A DNA stretch of 64,000 nucleotides from Nannochloris sp. 'desiccata' (GCA_019044685.2 JAGTXX020000011.1:806001-870000), one strand, 5' to 3'; positions 19,132 through 30,581 are shown, counted from the stretch's first letter. Notes: generated by a model from the sequence alone, not told the origin. Made by a program: numbers and translations.

Positions 19132-22100
19132 ATGGTTGAACCAGGAACAAAGGGACATGCTCTGGCTTCCGCCATGGAGGCTGCAGGTCCCTCCTGCACA
19201 GCCACCGAGTCTGCATTTCAAGACGTTTTAAAAACGCTCCCTGCACCCACAGAACAGGCAGTCGCTGATGTTCTAGGCATGGTTGCGCGCACATCCGGAG
19301 AAGGCTCTGCTGGATGGAACGTAAATATTCTAGTAGAGGGTCTAAAAACAGCAAACCCAGCTTTGGATTGGGGTCATGTTGCGGGACATCTTGATCAGCC
19401 CGACTTTAAAATCCCAGATGGGGCAGCATTAGCGGTATTGATGAATGCCTGGAGACAAGCCAGTACCGAATCATTCCCACTGAATGCACTTGTAGGTGGA
19501 TTGTGGACCAACGTTGCTGGGCAGCTAGACTTTTTGCGGCACGCCACTGCTGCACCTCCCGAAGTCTTCGACTGGGCCCAATCAGAACGACAGCAAACCC
19601 CGTTAGAAGGTCTCCACGCTGGAAAATCACCATCGGGAACACCTAATATGTGCTGGATGTGTTTAGATCTTTATACAACGTTAGCAAAGCTTACAGAAGC
19701 TGGTCATTCAGCTGCTGTTCGCTCCATCTTAGAATCTCCGCTAAAAGCATGCCCTGAAATTTTACTTCTAGGTGCTGCTTCAGTGAAAAGTGGATGGGGA
19801 GTACTGCAAACGGAACTTGTGGATGCATTGGTAGGTACCTACGTAGCTCCTCATCCTAACTCGATAGTTGTGCTGCAGCGATTGTGGCCGTTGAATGGAG
19901 AATGTGTTCTTCGTGCGATGGCTGCCTTGCATGCCAAAGATCCTGCCACTGTAGCGCGATCTTTAGATGTGTGCCAAGAGTTAAAGATCCTAACAGACGT
20001 ACTGCAAGCAGCTCCAGCACCGTTTTGCATGGAGCTGGCAGCACTTGCGGCTCGCAGAGAATTTTTGAATCTGGAAAAGTGGTTGGGAGATCAATGTGGA
20101 GCCCGTGGAGCTACTTTTATGCAAGCTGCAGTCTCATTCTTGGATGCAAAGTTGAGAGAAGATGTTCCGTCGTCATCATCTCCCACCGCAGCAGCAGCCA
20201 CCGCCGCCGGCCAGCCCTCCAGACTCAACATCTCTGTTGAGACTTTAGCTGTTTTCCTTCGTGTACTTGCTTCAAATGCTGGTTTAGTCCCTACTGATAC
20301 ATTACAGCAACTGAAACTCATCCAAGCTGTAGCTGTACAAGCTCACCCTGAGCTTGCTGCTGTTATCGCCGAGGTCGGGGTCATGGAGGCCTTCCCCGCT
20401 GACGTAGAAGAAGAAACAAATAATGCTCTTTCTCGTATGTACCGAGGAGAGGTGTCTGTAGACGCCCTGGTAACGATGCTAAAAGAGTATAAAAACTCAA
20501 CTTTAGCTAGAGAACAAGAAGTCTTTGCCTGTATGGTGCACAATTTGTTTGATGAGTTTCGGTTTTTCTTCAAATACCCGCCCCAAGAATTGCATACAAC
20601 TGCGGTTTTATTTGGACAGCTGGTACAGAATTCTTTGGTAGCACAAGTCAGTTTGGGCATTGCGATGCGCTACGTATTGGAAGCATTGCGGCATGAGCCT
20701 TCCCATAAACTCTTCACCTTTGGAACGACAGCTGCCCATCAGTTTAAAGACTCTTTGGGGCAGCACAAGCAATTTGCACAACAGCTCGTTAATTTGACCT
20801 CCTTAAAAGAGAGTGATCCTGAATTATATGCAGCTGCCGCCTCTGCTGTTGCTGAAGCTGCTGCTGCTGCCAGTACGGCTAAAATCGAGGCTGCAAAGGC
20901 AGCAGAGGCTGCCGCCAAGGTCGTTGCTGCCGCTCCTGGTGATACAGCAACCCCTGTTCAAGGACTTGGTGGCCCTTCTCTCAACGCAGCAGGATTTCCT
21001 ACATCCATGCCTGCAGCTCCAACGAATCCTAATATGCTTTTCTCTACCATTAACGCCGAAACTTTGGAACACGAAGCTCAGACTGCCAATTACCCGCTGC
21101 CCGACCAAAAGACTATCGACCGTGTACACTTTATCGTTAATAATCTAACCTTGTCCAATGTTGAAGTGAAAGCAAAGGAACTCACTGCACTTGTTCCCAA
21201 GACACTTCACCCTTGGTTTGTTAATTATTTACTGGTGAAACGTGCTGCTCAAGAGCCTAATTTTCATCATACGTATGTCTCCTTGGTAGAGCGATGGGGT
21301 GATAAACCCCTTCGCCAGTCTTTTGTGCGGTGGACAGTGCATTACTGCAAGGTTATGCTTGGAAGTAAGCTGCTAAAAACAAACAGTAGCGAACGTACTC
21401 TGCTTAAAAACTTGGGTGCATGGTTGGGGAAACTCACATTGGCTGCAAACCGCCCTGTGCTGCAAAAAGATCTGGATCTCAAGGCAACGATCATTGAAGC
21501 CTATGAAGGGGGCCGTATGTTACCTGTATTAAGTTTTGTACGTAATTTACTGGAACCGTGCTCTGATTCCAAGGCATTTAGACCACCAAATCCTTGGGTG
21601 ATGGCTATTTTAGGTCTTCTTGCGGAAATATATCAGATGGAAGGTTTGAAAACATCTCTCAAGTTTGAAGTGGAGTTGCTTTTCAAGCAATTAGATTTAC
21701 AGCTTGCAGATGTACAGCCAAGCAATCTCCTAACTGGAAGACAGCGTGAAACAACAGATAATATGGATTTCCAGGCAGCCAAGGTACCGGTGGGCGCTCG
21801 TCTCGGAGAAGGTGCCAGAGCAGGTGCAGATGGCAAAGCTCCTGGAGCTGCTGCTGCTGCAGCTGGCCCTGTTGTTGATCCCACCCTTTTGGCGTCTTTA
21901 CCTAACTATATTGTTGTCAATCCTCAGCTCAGTATTATTGGAGAACGGCTTGGTCTCAAACGTCTTGTCCAGTTGGCTATTGAGCGTTCAGTTGTGGAAA
22001 TCATCTCTCCTGTTGTAGATCGCAGTGTTACAATTGCATGCATGACTGCGCAAGAGCTTGTGGCCAAGGATTTTGCTACAGAGCCGGATCCAGAGGCGAT

Positions 22101-24921
22101 GCGTCGGGCAGCACACTTGTGTGTCGCCGGCTTGGCACAGAGCTTGGCATTGGTCACAGCGAGAGAACCTTTACGTTTGGCTGCCACAAACAACTTGCGT
22201 GGTATGCTTGCACAGCATCTTGACCCTCAGATGCTTGAAGGAGTTGTTGGTATGTTGGCAAATGATAATTTGGATCTTTGTTGCCAGATTGTGGAACGGG
22301 CTGCTGGAGATAGAGCCCAAAAGGAGTTGGATGAACGTTTGGCTGTGTCATATGCAGCACGTGCCCGTGCAAAGGCTGCAGGACAAGTGTATCAAGATGC
22401 TGCTCAGTTGCAAGGTCGCTTCCCTGCTGGTCTACCTGATTTGCTTCGCGCCAGACCTTCTGCCCTTACCACTCAACAGCAACGCGTCTACCAAGACTTT
22501 GCCACTATTCCTCGTACTGCAGCAGCTGCTGCACAGCAGACTACCTCTGGTGGGGCTGTTGGACCTCGTCCTGGTGAGGTTGGTGGCCCTGGAGGGGCTG
22601 CAGGGCTTGGAGGTGCCGGTGAAGACCCTCAAGCACAACTTCGTGCTCGTTTCATTTCCTGGATTCAACGTATGGATGCTATGGCACAGACTATGGGGGC
22701 ACGTGATCGCACTATCTCCTTCAGCTCTCTTCCTGAAAATCACGAAGCTCGAACTTTGGTCTCTGAAGTTGCATCTCTGCCCGCCACAGAGCATCAAGCT
22801 GTTGAAGTTGCAAAGAATATCTTCACCAAGCTCTATCAAGGTGCTGCTGCTGGACGTATGCATGCTACATCCTATGCTGCTGCTCTTGCTGTGCTTCGCG
22901 ATACCGCTGTTCGTCGATTACCTGTCGAAGCGACTGCTTGGTTCTCTCAGTTACCAGATGAGATGCGGGTGGCGAGAGAACCAACGGAGGCTTTATTACG
23001 TGTTCAAATGTTTAATATGCCTGACTTTGATACTTTATTAGCGAAATCTTTGGCTACTCCAAGGTATCAACCTGCAGTGGAGCTTGTTTACTGGATTTTG
23101 CAGAGCTGTGTGGCTGGACAGTCGGCTTGTCTTTCGGTCACAGACCTTCCCGTTGCGATTGATTTCTTTACAAAGTTGGCTGGAAGGTTCAGTGGAGGTC
23201 CTGCTGCATTGAGATTGGTGGAAGAAGCGCGTATGGCTTCTGCTGCACGGGCTGGGCAGCCTGGTGTCGCGGGTCAAGCTGCTGGAGCAGCTCTTGGTGG
23301 TGTCGGTGGTGGTAAATTACCTCCATTACCTCAAGACCCTCCTGGCTTTACCGAGGCTGTAATGAAGGCTTTTGACCGCTGGGCTCGTCTTTTGGAAGAA
23401 TCTCCTGCAGAAAGAGTCCACGTTGGCTTTATTCAAGAGCTCAGAGAATCTGGTTTACTGGGTAATGAAGAATCGACAGAGCGGTTTGTGAGAGTGATGG
23501 CATCATTAGCTGTACAGCATTGCTTGCGTAGTGAAGCTGCAGCAGCTGCTTCGGTCCCTGCTGGTACTCCCCGCCCTGCTGTATTATCCTTTGTCGCTGT
23601 GGATGCCTTTGTCAGACTTATGGTGTGTTTGATTACTCAACATGGTGGTGGTCCGCCCTTGTGTGCTCGGGTCCTCGGCATTTTGGCAACTGCATTGCAA
23701 AGAGACGCTGATGAACGTGCTGGAAATTTCAATGGTCGTCCGTATTTCCGTATGATTGTTGGATTTCTAGCAGAGCTGTCCCCTGCAGAGCCCAGCGATG
23801 AGACTGGTGCTGCTCATCTTCAAGCGGTTGCCGGATTTTTACATGCCACACGCCCTCTCCGTGTTCCTGCATTTGCATTCCCTTGGTTGCAGTTGGTCGC
23901 TGATAGGAGATTTATGCCTCGTTTACTTATGGTTCCTGGTCAACGTGGCTGGCCTCCGTATCTCCAGCTTCTTCTCGCTCAATTGATGTTCTTAGAGCCT
24001 TTCCTCCGTCACGCAGAGCTTACCGATGCAGTCCGTTTGCTTTACAAGGGTACCTTGCGCTTGTTGTTGGTTCTCCTGCACGATTTCCCTGAGTTTTTGT
24101 GTCAGTTCCATTTCAGGCTGTGCGATGCTATCCCTCTTTCTTGCATTCAAATGAGAAATTTGGTCTTATCTGCCTTCCCTCGTGCCATGCGGTTACCCGA
24201 CCCCTTCACCCAGGATCTCAAGGTAGACCAGTTGCCTGAGGTAGCACAGCCACCTCGCTATTCCCCTTCTGTCGAGTCTCTCTTACCTGATCAGATTCGA
24301 TCTGAAGTGGATGCAATCTTGGCTGGACAAGCGCCTCATGGTGCTGCTGCAGCGTTGCTCCAACGGCTTACCCTTGGACCTTCTGAAGCCTTGGCTGCAG
24401 GCTCTCGTTATAACGCACCTTTGATTAATGCATTGGTGTTCTACGTAGGTATTCGTGCAGTTGAAGCTTCTGGGGCCAAGCCTGGTACTACTCCAGACGT
24501 CTCGAAAACACCATCTTTTGAAATCTTGGCTTCATTGATGAGAGACCTTGACAACGAAGGTCGACATTTCTTGGTGAATGCACTCGCACATCATTTACGC
24601 TACCCTAATTCTCATTCACACTGGTTCTCTTGTGCTGTTCTCGCTCTCTTTGCTGAGTCAAATGATGAAAGGGTGCAGGAACAGATCACCCGTGTGTTGC
24701 TTGAAAGGTTGATCGTAAACAGACCTCATCCTTGGGGGTTATTGATTACCTTTATTGAGCTCATTAAGAACCCCAGATTCAATTTCTGGAGTCATGGATT
24801 CACCAGAGTAGCTCCAGAGATTGAAAGGTTGTTTGAGTCGGTTGCTAGATCATGTATGGGGAGCGCCCAGGGGGCTGGTGGAGCACCTGGTCAAGAGACG
24901 GCAGTACAAGCTGCAGCGTAA
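19132..24921 (+). CDS. CNOT1: CCR4-NOT complex scaffold subunit 1
   Basis: The gene is a single exon of 1929 aa, the largest in the window. CNOT1 holds the deadenylases and NOT module together for mRNA decay. Domains in order: an N-terminal HEAT-like region (1-450), a TTP-binding-type domain (about 470-560, with FRFFFKYPPQELHTTAVLFG), the CAF1-binding MIF4G domain (about 670-900, with RVHFIVNNLTLSNVEVKAKE), the CNOT9-binding DUF3819 (about 930-1090, starting LPNYIVVNPQL), and the C-terminal NOT1 domain (about 1540-1900, with FAFPWLQLVADRRFMP). It is shorter than plant and animal CNOT1 (about 2400), mainly at the N-terminus, so an upstream exon cannot be excluded. The ATG at 19132 follows an in-frame TTG. 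TGTAA occurs 21 bases after the stop. Confidence 0.95.
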   Translation: MVEPGTKGHALASAMEAAGPSCTATESAFQDVLKTLPAPTEQAVADVLGMVARTSGEGSAGWNVNILVEGLKTANPALDWGHVAGHLDQPDFKIPDGAALAVLMNAWRQASTESFPLNALVGGLWTNVAGQLDFLRHATAAPPEVFDWAQSERQQTPLEGLHAGKSPSGTPNMCWMCLDLYTTLAKLTEAGHSAAVRSILESPLKACPEILLLGAASVKSGWGVLQTELVDALVGTYVAPHPNSIVVLQRLWPLNGECVLRAMAALHAKDPATVARSLDVCQELKILTDVLQAAPAPFCMELAALAARREFLNLEKWLGDQCGARGATFMQAAVSFLDAKLREDVPSSSSPTAAAATAAGQPSRLNISVETLAVFLRVLASNAGLVPTDTLQQLKLIQAVAVQAHPELAAVIAEVGVMEAFPADVEEETNNALSRMYRGEVSVDALVTMLKEYKNSTLAREQEVFACMVHNLFDEFRFFFKYPPQELHTTAVLFGQLVQNSLVAQVSLGIAMRYVLEALRHEPSHKLFTFGTTAAHQFKDSLGQHKQFAQQLVNLTSLKESDPELYAAAASAVAEAAAAASTAKIEAAKAAEAAAKVVAAAPGDTATPVQGLGGPSLNAAGFPTSMPAAPTNPNMLFSTINAETLEHEAQTANYPLPDQKTIDRVHFIVNNLTLSNVEVKAKELTALVPKTLHPWFVNYLLVKRAAQEPNFHHTYVSLVERWGDKPLRQSFVRWTVHYCKVMLGSKLLKTNSSERTLLKNLGAWLGKLTLAANRPVLQKDLDLKATIIEAYEGGRMLPVLSFVRNLLEPCSDSKAFRPPNPWVMAILGLLAEIYQMEGLKTSLKFEVELLFKQLDLQLADVQPSNLLTGRQRETTDNMDFQAAKVPVGARLGEGARAGADGKAPGAAAAAAGPVVDPTLLASLPNYIVVNPQLSIIGERLGLKRLVQLAIERSVVEIISPVVDRSVTIACMTAQELVAKDFATEPDPEAMRRAAHLCVAGLAQSLALVTAREPLRLAATNNLRGMLAQHLDPQMLEGVVGMLANDNLDLCCQIVERAAGDRAQKELDERLAVSYAARARAKAAGQVYQDAAQLQGRFPAGLPDLLRARPSALTTQQQRVYQDFATIPRTAAAAAQQTTSGGAVGPRPGEVGGPGGAAGLGGAGEDPQAQLRARFISWIQRMDAMAQTMGARDRTISFSSLPENHEARTLVSEVASLPATEHQAVEVAKNIFTKLYQGAAAGRMHATSYAAALAVLRDTAVRRLPVEATAWFSQLPDEMRVAREPTEALLRVQMFNMPDFDTLLAKSLATPRYQPAVELVYWILQSCVAGQSACLSVTDLPVAIDFFTKLAGRFSGGPAALRLVEEARMASAARAGQPGVAGQAAGAALGGVGGGKLPPLPQDPPGFTEAVMKAFDRWARLLEESPAERVHVGFIQELRESGLLGNEESTERFVRVMASLAVQHCLRSEAAAAASVPAGTPRPAVLSFVAVDAFVRLMVCLITQHGGGPPLCARVLGILATALQRDADERAGNFNGRPYFRMIVGFLAELSPAEPSDETGAAHLQAVAGFLHATRPLRVPAFAFPWLQLVADRRFMPRLLMVPGQRGWPPYLQLLLAQLMFLEPFLRHAELTDAVRLLYKGTLRLLLVLLHDFPEFLCQFHFRLCDAIPLSCIQMRNLVLSAFPRAMRLPDPFTQDLKVDQLPEVAQPPRYSPSVESLLPDQIRSEVDAILAGQAPHGAAAALLQRLTLGPSEALAAGSRYNAPLINALVFYVGIRAVEASGAKPGTTPDVSKTPSFEILASLMRDLDNEGRHFLVNALAHHLRYPNSHSHWFSCAVLALFAESNDERVQEQITRVLLERLIVNRPHPWGLLITFIELIKNPRFNFWSHGFTRVAPEIERLFESVARSCMGSAQGAGGAPGQETAVQAAA

Positions 24922-25418
24922 CTATAGTGTTATGCTTGTTTTGTAATTAGGTTTAAATTAGGTAGTATATTCAATAAATTTTCTATTCTCGCCTCGTTTT
25001 AATGATTTATCTCTCTTGCCCTCACTTGTTACAAAGTTTTTCCAATATCTTTCCTCTTTCTACGGCAATAGAGATTTTCAGTTTGTTGTTGCTTTTTCTG
25101 TGTACATGGTTGACGAAGGCAGGTGGATTGCTGCTTCTACTCTACCTGTGTAAACGTATTAAAAATTAATGAAGGTTAAAGAAGGTTAATTAAATTAAGT
25201 TCAGGGAACGAGCAGACGCTGCTGGCACAATGACTGTGCTGTGAAGTTCTTAGATGATTGTCAGAAAAGTTGATAATGGCCTCATCAGTATAATATATTG
25301 CGTTCAAAAATAAATAAATAACTTCAATCTCTGCAAAGATATACATCTACCAACGTTTATTTGCAATAACTTGTACAAATGATGATATTCTGATCACAAA
25401 AAACAAAATTCAGCAAAG
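24922..25418. other. CNOT1-APC5 intergenic region
   Basis: The region is AT-rich. It holds the CNOT1 3' end (TGTAA at 24942) and the APC5 promoter. I see no other gene. Confidence 0.5.
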
Positions 25419-28067
25419 ATGACCACGTTTCTTCCTCCGATCAATTTTGAGCTTCCAAATAGACTTGATGTGCTACCGACGATCACACCACACCAAGTTG
25501 CTTTGTGTTTCCTCGTCAAAGGTTATTTGAGTCCCGGTGAAAATGATCCTGGTGGCACATGGCCTCAGCGCCAAGCTCTTGGTGATGCCCTGCTCACAGC
25601 GGTCCGCGAATCAGATACCGTTCGAGAACCCACCATTAGACAACTCTCAAAAAGACTCGAAGCTGAGGTTACCCGCAACTTATCAACCACCGCCTTTGCC
25701 GACCAAGGTGAATACGGCAAAGTGGTCTCTCAATCTCTCCAAGCGCACATGCGTCCGGAGTCTTTGCTCGACCGTCTTGTTGTATTGTTTACCCAACTCG
25801 CAAATATGGTCACTACCAGTACAAATTCTAGAGCAGAAGACTCTGTCGGTGCTGATGACAATTCCGTCATGGGATTCTTTCTTCGTCGATGCTGGTGTGA
25901 TTTTACCTCTTTATCATTCGAAGAGACATGTACACTAGCAGACGCATGTGGCAAATATAGTTCTTTGATAAAAGAAGATGATGCGGCCACCTTGAGAACG
26001 AGAGCGGTGACTGATAGATTCTTAGCAGATCATATAGAAAACGCTGAAAGAGCAAATATCACTCTAGGTTTACCAGAATATGAAGATCCAGTGTTGGATT
26101 TGCTGCGTCACACAAATAATACAATTTCTGAGGGTTCTCGAGCTCGTTTAGCTTTTGCCGTAGCGAGAAACGACCCGATCTCCACCATTGACGCAGTGCA
26201 CGCTCAATTCGATGCCCCAACCAACTCTTTTTTACCTTCTATCGGAGTTGTCGCTTCAGGAGAGACTCTCCATATCGGGAGAGAACGTCTCCGCTTGCAA
26301 ACAGCAGCGTTAAAACTCGCTGCAACCCATGCTAGAATGGGAAATGTAGAGCTTGCAATGGAGACGCTCAATGAAGCACTCAGAACAGCACAAGTAGCAC
26401 GCGATGATCCGACTTTAGCTCATCTTTTAGCTGTCATGTGTCAAACCATGGAAACAGCCACTCCGGGGACGATAGATTTATTACTAGAGCCTCCAGAAGG
26501 GAAGAAACGATCTGAAGCGCATGTCGATGAGCTCTTAGTTTTACTTAGAAAATTGACAACTCGAGCAGAAGAGCTGGGTTTACCTCATTTAGCAGGCTAT
26601 GCAAGGCTTGGTTTAGCTCGTCATACGCTTATTTATCCAGCACAACCTCGTCAAGATGCAGAACTTGGCAAATTTTCAAAATATGATGGTCATTTAAGTG
26701 GTGTAGGTGGTGACAACAGCAACAAACAAGATAGTACCATGAATAAAATTCCTCGAGAGGTTCCTGGTATGACTGGTGTGTTTTACCCCATGTACCCTTC
26801 TACCTGCAAAGCAGCAATAGAAATTGCAGCGGCAGGGCGATATCTCGCTCATTTAGACCTTGCCACGTCAGCCTGTGCTGCTGTCCCCAGTGCCCCTCCT
26901 TCAACTTCAAATTTAGCTTGTCTAAGAATTTTGAAAAATTTGCCAGATATGTTTGTTTCGACGCCGTCAACGACCTTTGGTTCGTGCTTGATGGGGGCGC
27001 AGGGGCGCTGTGCAGGTGAAGTGAGAAAACTCGCTGCCAGCTCCATTTTGCTAAAATCAGCAGGGTATAGCCTTTTTGGTGGAATGCGCATGCAACAAAG
27101 CCTTTGCATCGCATTTTTAAAATCACACTCTCGTAAAGCAAGCACAGAAGATAAAGCAGTGGCCTTGGCTCAACTCGCAGTCACTTTTTCAGAAACCAAA
27201 GGGTTTGAAGCCGCTGAACACTTGTTAAAAAAGGTTTCTAAAAGCTATCCTGAAACGAATAATAGAGTCCTCTATGCTGCGCGAATTTCTATTGCACATA
27301 AGCGAGCCTGCCACAGAAGAGATATTCGCTATGCTCTCGAGCTTGCAGGCCTTATGCTGGCTATGGGTAACCCTCAGGAAGACACTCAAGAAGACCCTAC
27401 GTTGATTGGCTACCGTATAGAAGGCGAAGAAATGGCTGCAGAAGCGTATTTTTACGGAGGCCATTTACAACAAGCTGAAAAGGGGGCTCGGACAGGTGTT
27501 TGGCCAATCGCTATAAAACACTACCAACCGCTCGCACACTTGAAAATTTTACTATTACTAACCAAAATTTTTGTAGATGCACAGGCTTGGGAGGTGGCTA
27601 AAAAATACGCCTTTAGTTTATACTCTCAATGCAAGGAAGTGCATGCGGAGATGCTGCAGGCTGAAGCTGCGGTGTTGCTCTGTAGAATTTTCCGAGGGTT
27701 GGGAAGAGAAAATATCCCCCGCGCTTTGCGTGAAATGGATTCTGCAATGAATTTTATCATGGCACATGGTGGGTTAGACCTAAAAGCGAGAGCCAGGATG
27801 GAGCTAGCATCGTCTCTGATGGACAAAGCAAGCACAAAAGAAGAAATTATAGAAACAAATCATTTGATTTTACCATTGCTAAAAGAAGCCAGGTACGAAT
27901 TTAGGTTGCTGGAGTCGTTTCAAAATGTCCAAAAATGCTTTTATTTGGAGTCTCTGGTGAGGGACGCGATGGGGGATGAAGAGAGGCAGACGCAGTGTGA
28001 AGAGATGATGGAAAAGTTGCAAAAGGAGCGCGCTTTGGGACTAGGTCCGATTGAAAATTATCTTTAG
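25419..28067 (+). CDS. APC5: Anaphase-promoting complex subunit 5
   Basis: The gene is a single exon of 882 aa. APC5 is a TPR scaffold of the APC/C ubiquitin ligase that drives anaphase. Family features are the N-terminal ITPHQVALCFLVKGYL, GFFLRRCWCDFTSLSFEET near 155-170, the TPR repeat LQTAALKLAATHARMGNVELAMETLNEALR at about 300-330, and further helical repeats to the end. It is somewhat longer than human APC5 (755 aa), with variable loops. TGTAA occurs at 28135. Confidence 0.9.
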   Translation: MTTFLPPINFELPNRLDVLPTITPHQVALCFLVKGYLSPGENDPGGTWPQRQALGDALLTAVRESDTVREPTIRQLSKRLEAEVTRNLSTTAFADQGEYGKVVSQSLQAHMRPESLLDRLVVLFTQLANMVTTSTNSRAEDSVGADDNSVMGFFLRRCWCDFTSLSFEETCTLADACGKYSSLIKEDDAATLRTRAVTDRFLADHIENAERANITLGLPEYEDPVLDLLRHTNNTISEGSRARLAFAVARNDPISTIDAVHAQFDAPTNSFLPSIGVVASGETLHIGRERLRLQTAALKLAATHARMGNVELAMETLNEALRTAQVARDDPTLAHLLAVMCQTMETATPGTIDLLLEPPEGKKRSEAHVDELLVLLRKLTTRAEELGLPHLAGYARLGLARHTLIYPAQPRQDAELGKFSKYDGHLSGVGGDNSNKQDSTMNKIPREVPGMTGVFYPMYPSTCKAAIEIAAAGRYLAHLDLATSACAAVPSAPPSTSNLACLRILKNLPDMFVSTPSTTFGSCLMGAQGRCAGEVRKLAASSILLKSAGYSLFGGMRMQQSLCIAFLKSHSRKASTEDKAVALAQLAVTFSETKGFEAAEHLLKKVSKSYPETNNRVLYAARISIAHKRACHRRDIRYALELAGLMLAMGNPQEDTQEDPTLIGYRIEGEEMAAEAYFYGGHLQQAEKGARTGVWPIAIKHYQPLAHLKILLLLTKIFVDAQAWEVAKKYAFSLYSQCKEVHAEMLQAEAAVLLCRIFRGLGRENIPRALREMDSAMNFIMAHGGLDLKARARMELASSLMDKASTKEEIIETNHLILPLLKEARYEFRLLESFQNVQKCFYLESLVRDAMGDEERQTQCEEMMEKLQKERALGLGPIENYL

Positions 28068-28203
28068 AGGGAAAAAAGAGGTGTGGAAATCTTTTTTCTT
28101 GGCTTTTCATGATATTTACACATAGCATAGCACTTGTAAGAACCCACTAGGATATCTGCGCTTTATTTAAATACTTGAGTACTCTGGGTTTCACAACAGC
28201 AAC

Positions 28204-28728
28204 TCAGCCACTTAGTGTACTAGCGCTACCGGTGCTGTGGTTCATGCTAGGCCATGCTATGAGGCCCACGCTTTGCTGGATCGCATGCACCAACCCATAC
28301 AGCATTACAACAATTCCTAACATATACAGCGCCTGTTCCCAAGGATCCAACATAAATGGTACCATTGAAATACGGAAATGATGCCACGTCAGCGTAATTT
28401 TATGGTGTACTCGACTAAATATATTTTTATTTGCTGCTTCTCTTTCTTGCCGGATCATTGCTCGATAATTTTCTACCCAGATTTTATCATCTTCACTTCT
28501 TGGTGCCGTAGATACCGCTGCCTGTAGGAAGTGTGTATATTATGAGTGTTGGCAGTGGTAATATTGAACATTAGATTGGAGGGAATGAGTATATTTCATA
28601 GCCAGAAGAGAAATATTTACCTGTGAGCGGGGAGCCACATGGCGGGCTTTTCGTGGGCTAACAGCAGGCTGAGGATCAGCTACGGGGGCTTCTGCAAGCA
28701 CTCCTGTTGTTCTTCGCGTGCTAACCAT
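28204..28728 (-). CDS. Small subunit of serine palmitoyltransferase-like protein
   Basis: Exons 28621-28728 and 28522-down to 28204 (5' end at 28521) give 141 aa with a phase 0 junction. The first 60 residues are polar and basic. The core reads WHHFRISMVPFMLDPWEQ (79-98), followed by one strong membrane helix (about 99-118) and a second weaker one. The LxPWEx motif just before the helix is the hallmark of the small subunits that activate serine palmitoyltransferase in the ER, the first step of sphingolipid synthesis. The N-terminal extension is longer than in the plant and animal proteins (56-76 aa). Identification rests on this short motif and layout. Confidence 0.72.
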
Positions 28729-29232
28729 TCAAAAGTGAATATCTAGAGCGCAAAAAAGGGGAAAATTCAAATTAAATTCAAATTAGGGGATCGTTTTGAT
28801 GGCTAGTTATTTCTCATAATTAAGGTTAAAAGCGCATAAAATTAATTAATTAGTGCAGCAAAATATTTAGAAGTTCTAAAATACCGGTAAATAATAAAAG
28901 TTATGTTCCTGCAGCTGTCCGTTTGTCAATTTTAGAGGCCTGGTCCAGTCTAGGCGCTAGTTTTCACCGGCTCCTTTGCTCATTTTAAGATGGCAAAAGG
29001 AACTACAACATGTTGCAAGCACCCGGATTGCTAACTTTAATATACTGACCTTGACTGTAGCAAATCTATTTTGGTATAAACAGAAAGCTGGAACTTCGTT
29101 TCTCCCTGACAATTTCTTCACTTTTTCATTCACCCTCGACAAAATGTTTTGTAAATTTTACTATTAATCTCTCTCGTTTAAAACAGAAAAAAAGCGGGAA
29201 ACACGTTTCAAAATCTCAGCAGCAATAATAAT
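28729..29232. other. Intergenic, AT-rich
   Basis: This lies between two minus-strand genes. It has short AAATTCAAATTA repeats at about 28764-28790. An open frame at 28976-29167 (plus) has no recognisable content. Confidence 0.5.
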
Positions 29233-30195
29233 CTAATCTTTATTGGTATATCCATAGTACTGCAACATGGGAACAACCACACTAATTCCAAGAAGCGTAA
29301 GGACAATGGTGGAAGTGGCCGTCTTTGTCCTAGCCGTCTCTCCCTTGGTCTTATAAGTCCTCTTACGCTGCCTTTCAACACGAATAGGAGGACCAGGATC
29401 TTCCTTATTGGTCAACTTCGCAACCACACGGTTCACAGAGGACTGCACAGCTTCATTGTACTTTTCTTCTTCAGTTAAAATTGAAACATTTTCTCCAATC
29501 ACGCTGTCGATAAGATCATCACCAATTGCCTTCATGAAAGAATCTCCTCCAGTCAAGGCGCCATCTTTACCAGCAGTGACAACAAGCAAAAGACCACGTT
29601 TATCAGTAGCACCAGGGAACCATTTAGATACGAGTTTATCTCCAAAAACAAAAGCATCATTTTCGAATTCAAGTTTGCGTACAGTAGCGACCTCGACACG
29701 GTAGCCAGTTTCGCGTTCAAGTTCCTGTAATGCATCACCGACGCTCTTCTTGGTGGTTTTGTTGAGGGCGGAAGCGTCATCGAGGATGTAAGAATCGGGG
29801 GTTCCGTTGGCGAGGAGGTCAAACTCGTTGGCAAGAGCGCACAAGGGCGTGGCGACAATGAGAGCGGCAGCAGCAGCCTGTTGGGAGAGGAATCGGTAAA
29901 TGTGAGATAAACATGAAGGAATAAAATAATTTGTTTATGGTTTTGCTGAGTAATATGCAGCACTAACGGATTCAAAGGGGGAACTCCGTGGGGGTAACAT
30001 TTGGGCATTTCAAGGAATTGAGAAAAGACCTATATTCCACCAACTCACAGCTGCAGCTCTCCTTTTGATGGAATCGAAGGACAAGTCCTGATTTTGGGCA
30101 CGGCAAGAAACAGCCACACGACGGCTACGCATGGCAGACTTGCCAGTGCTTGCCACTGCAGGCGTGGGGGCCTTGAGGGCAGCTATACCAACCAT
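29233..30195 (-). CDS. TPM-domain thylakoid protein (TLP18.3-like)
   Basis: Exons 30049-30195 and 29233-29877 give 263 aa. The N-terminus is bipartite: a Ser/Arg-rich stroma-targeting part, then twin-Arg KRR with AAAAAALIVATPLCALA ending in an AxA-type cleavage site, so import into the thylakoid lumen is likely. The TPM domain follows (about 78-220: LDDASALNKTTKKSVGDAL, VEVATVRKL, GLLLVVTAGKDGALTGG), then a C-terminal membrane helix (about 240-258). Plant TLP18.3 is an acid phosphatase-like protein that helps photosystem II repair. The match in domain order, targeting and tail anchor is good. Confidence 0.92.
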
Positions 30196-30581
30196 AATGA
30201 TCTGCAGATGCACAGGACTAAAAATCAGAATAATCTGCACAGTTTAAACTAGCACGATGGGCCCTCGATACAATTTTCCAGCGAGATCAACATCATAGCC
30301 AATCGAAATGTGCAGCATTTGGGCTCAGTGTTCGATCCCGAAGCATTCTATCCAATTGCTATCTTACCAGAACAAGAAATGAAACTAATTATATTGTGAA
30401 ATATCTCGTCTGAAAGGTCCATCGCATCAAAAAGAAGCGTGTGGGCCCCCTTCAATTTCAAGTTCAAAAAAATGGATCGACTGTGTACAGCTGTGCATTA
30501 CAGTGTGATTCTGCGCAAAGCGGGCAAGCCAATTTTGACAAATCGAGAGCTGTTCCACTATTACATATTGTTCACAACAAA
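30196..30581. other. Intergenic, no gene seen
   Basis: It contains the TLP18.3-like promoter and the 3' flank of RNase Z, where TGTAA occurs on the minus strand near 30561-30566. Confidence 0.5.

Noticed and set aside
22058..23041. Plus-strand open frame of 327 codons, Leu-rich
   Set aside because: It overlaps CNOT1 in another frame; CNOT1 homology covers the whole stretch.
28957..29167. Overlapping small frames on both strands
   Set aside because: AT-rich intergenic DNA, no conserved features.
30325..30345. Possible tRNA B-box-like TTCGATCCC
   Set aside because: No acceptor stem or other arms could be matched around it; probably chance.
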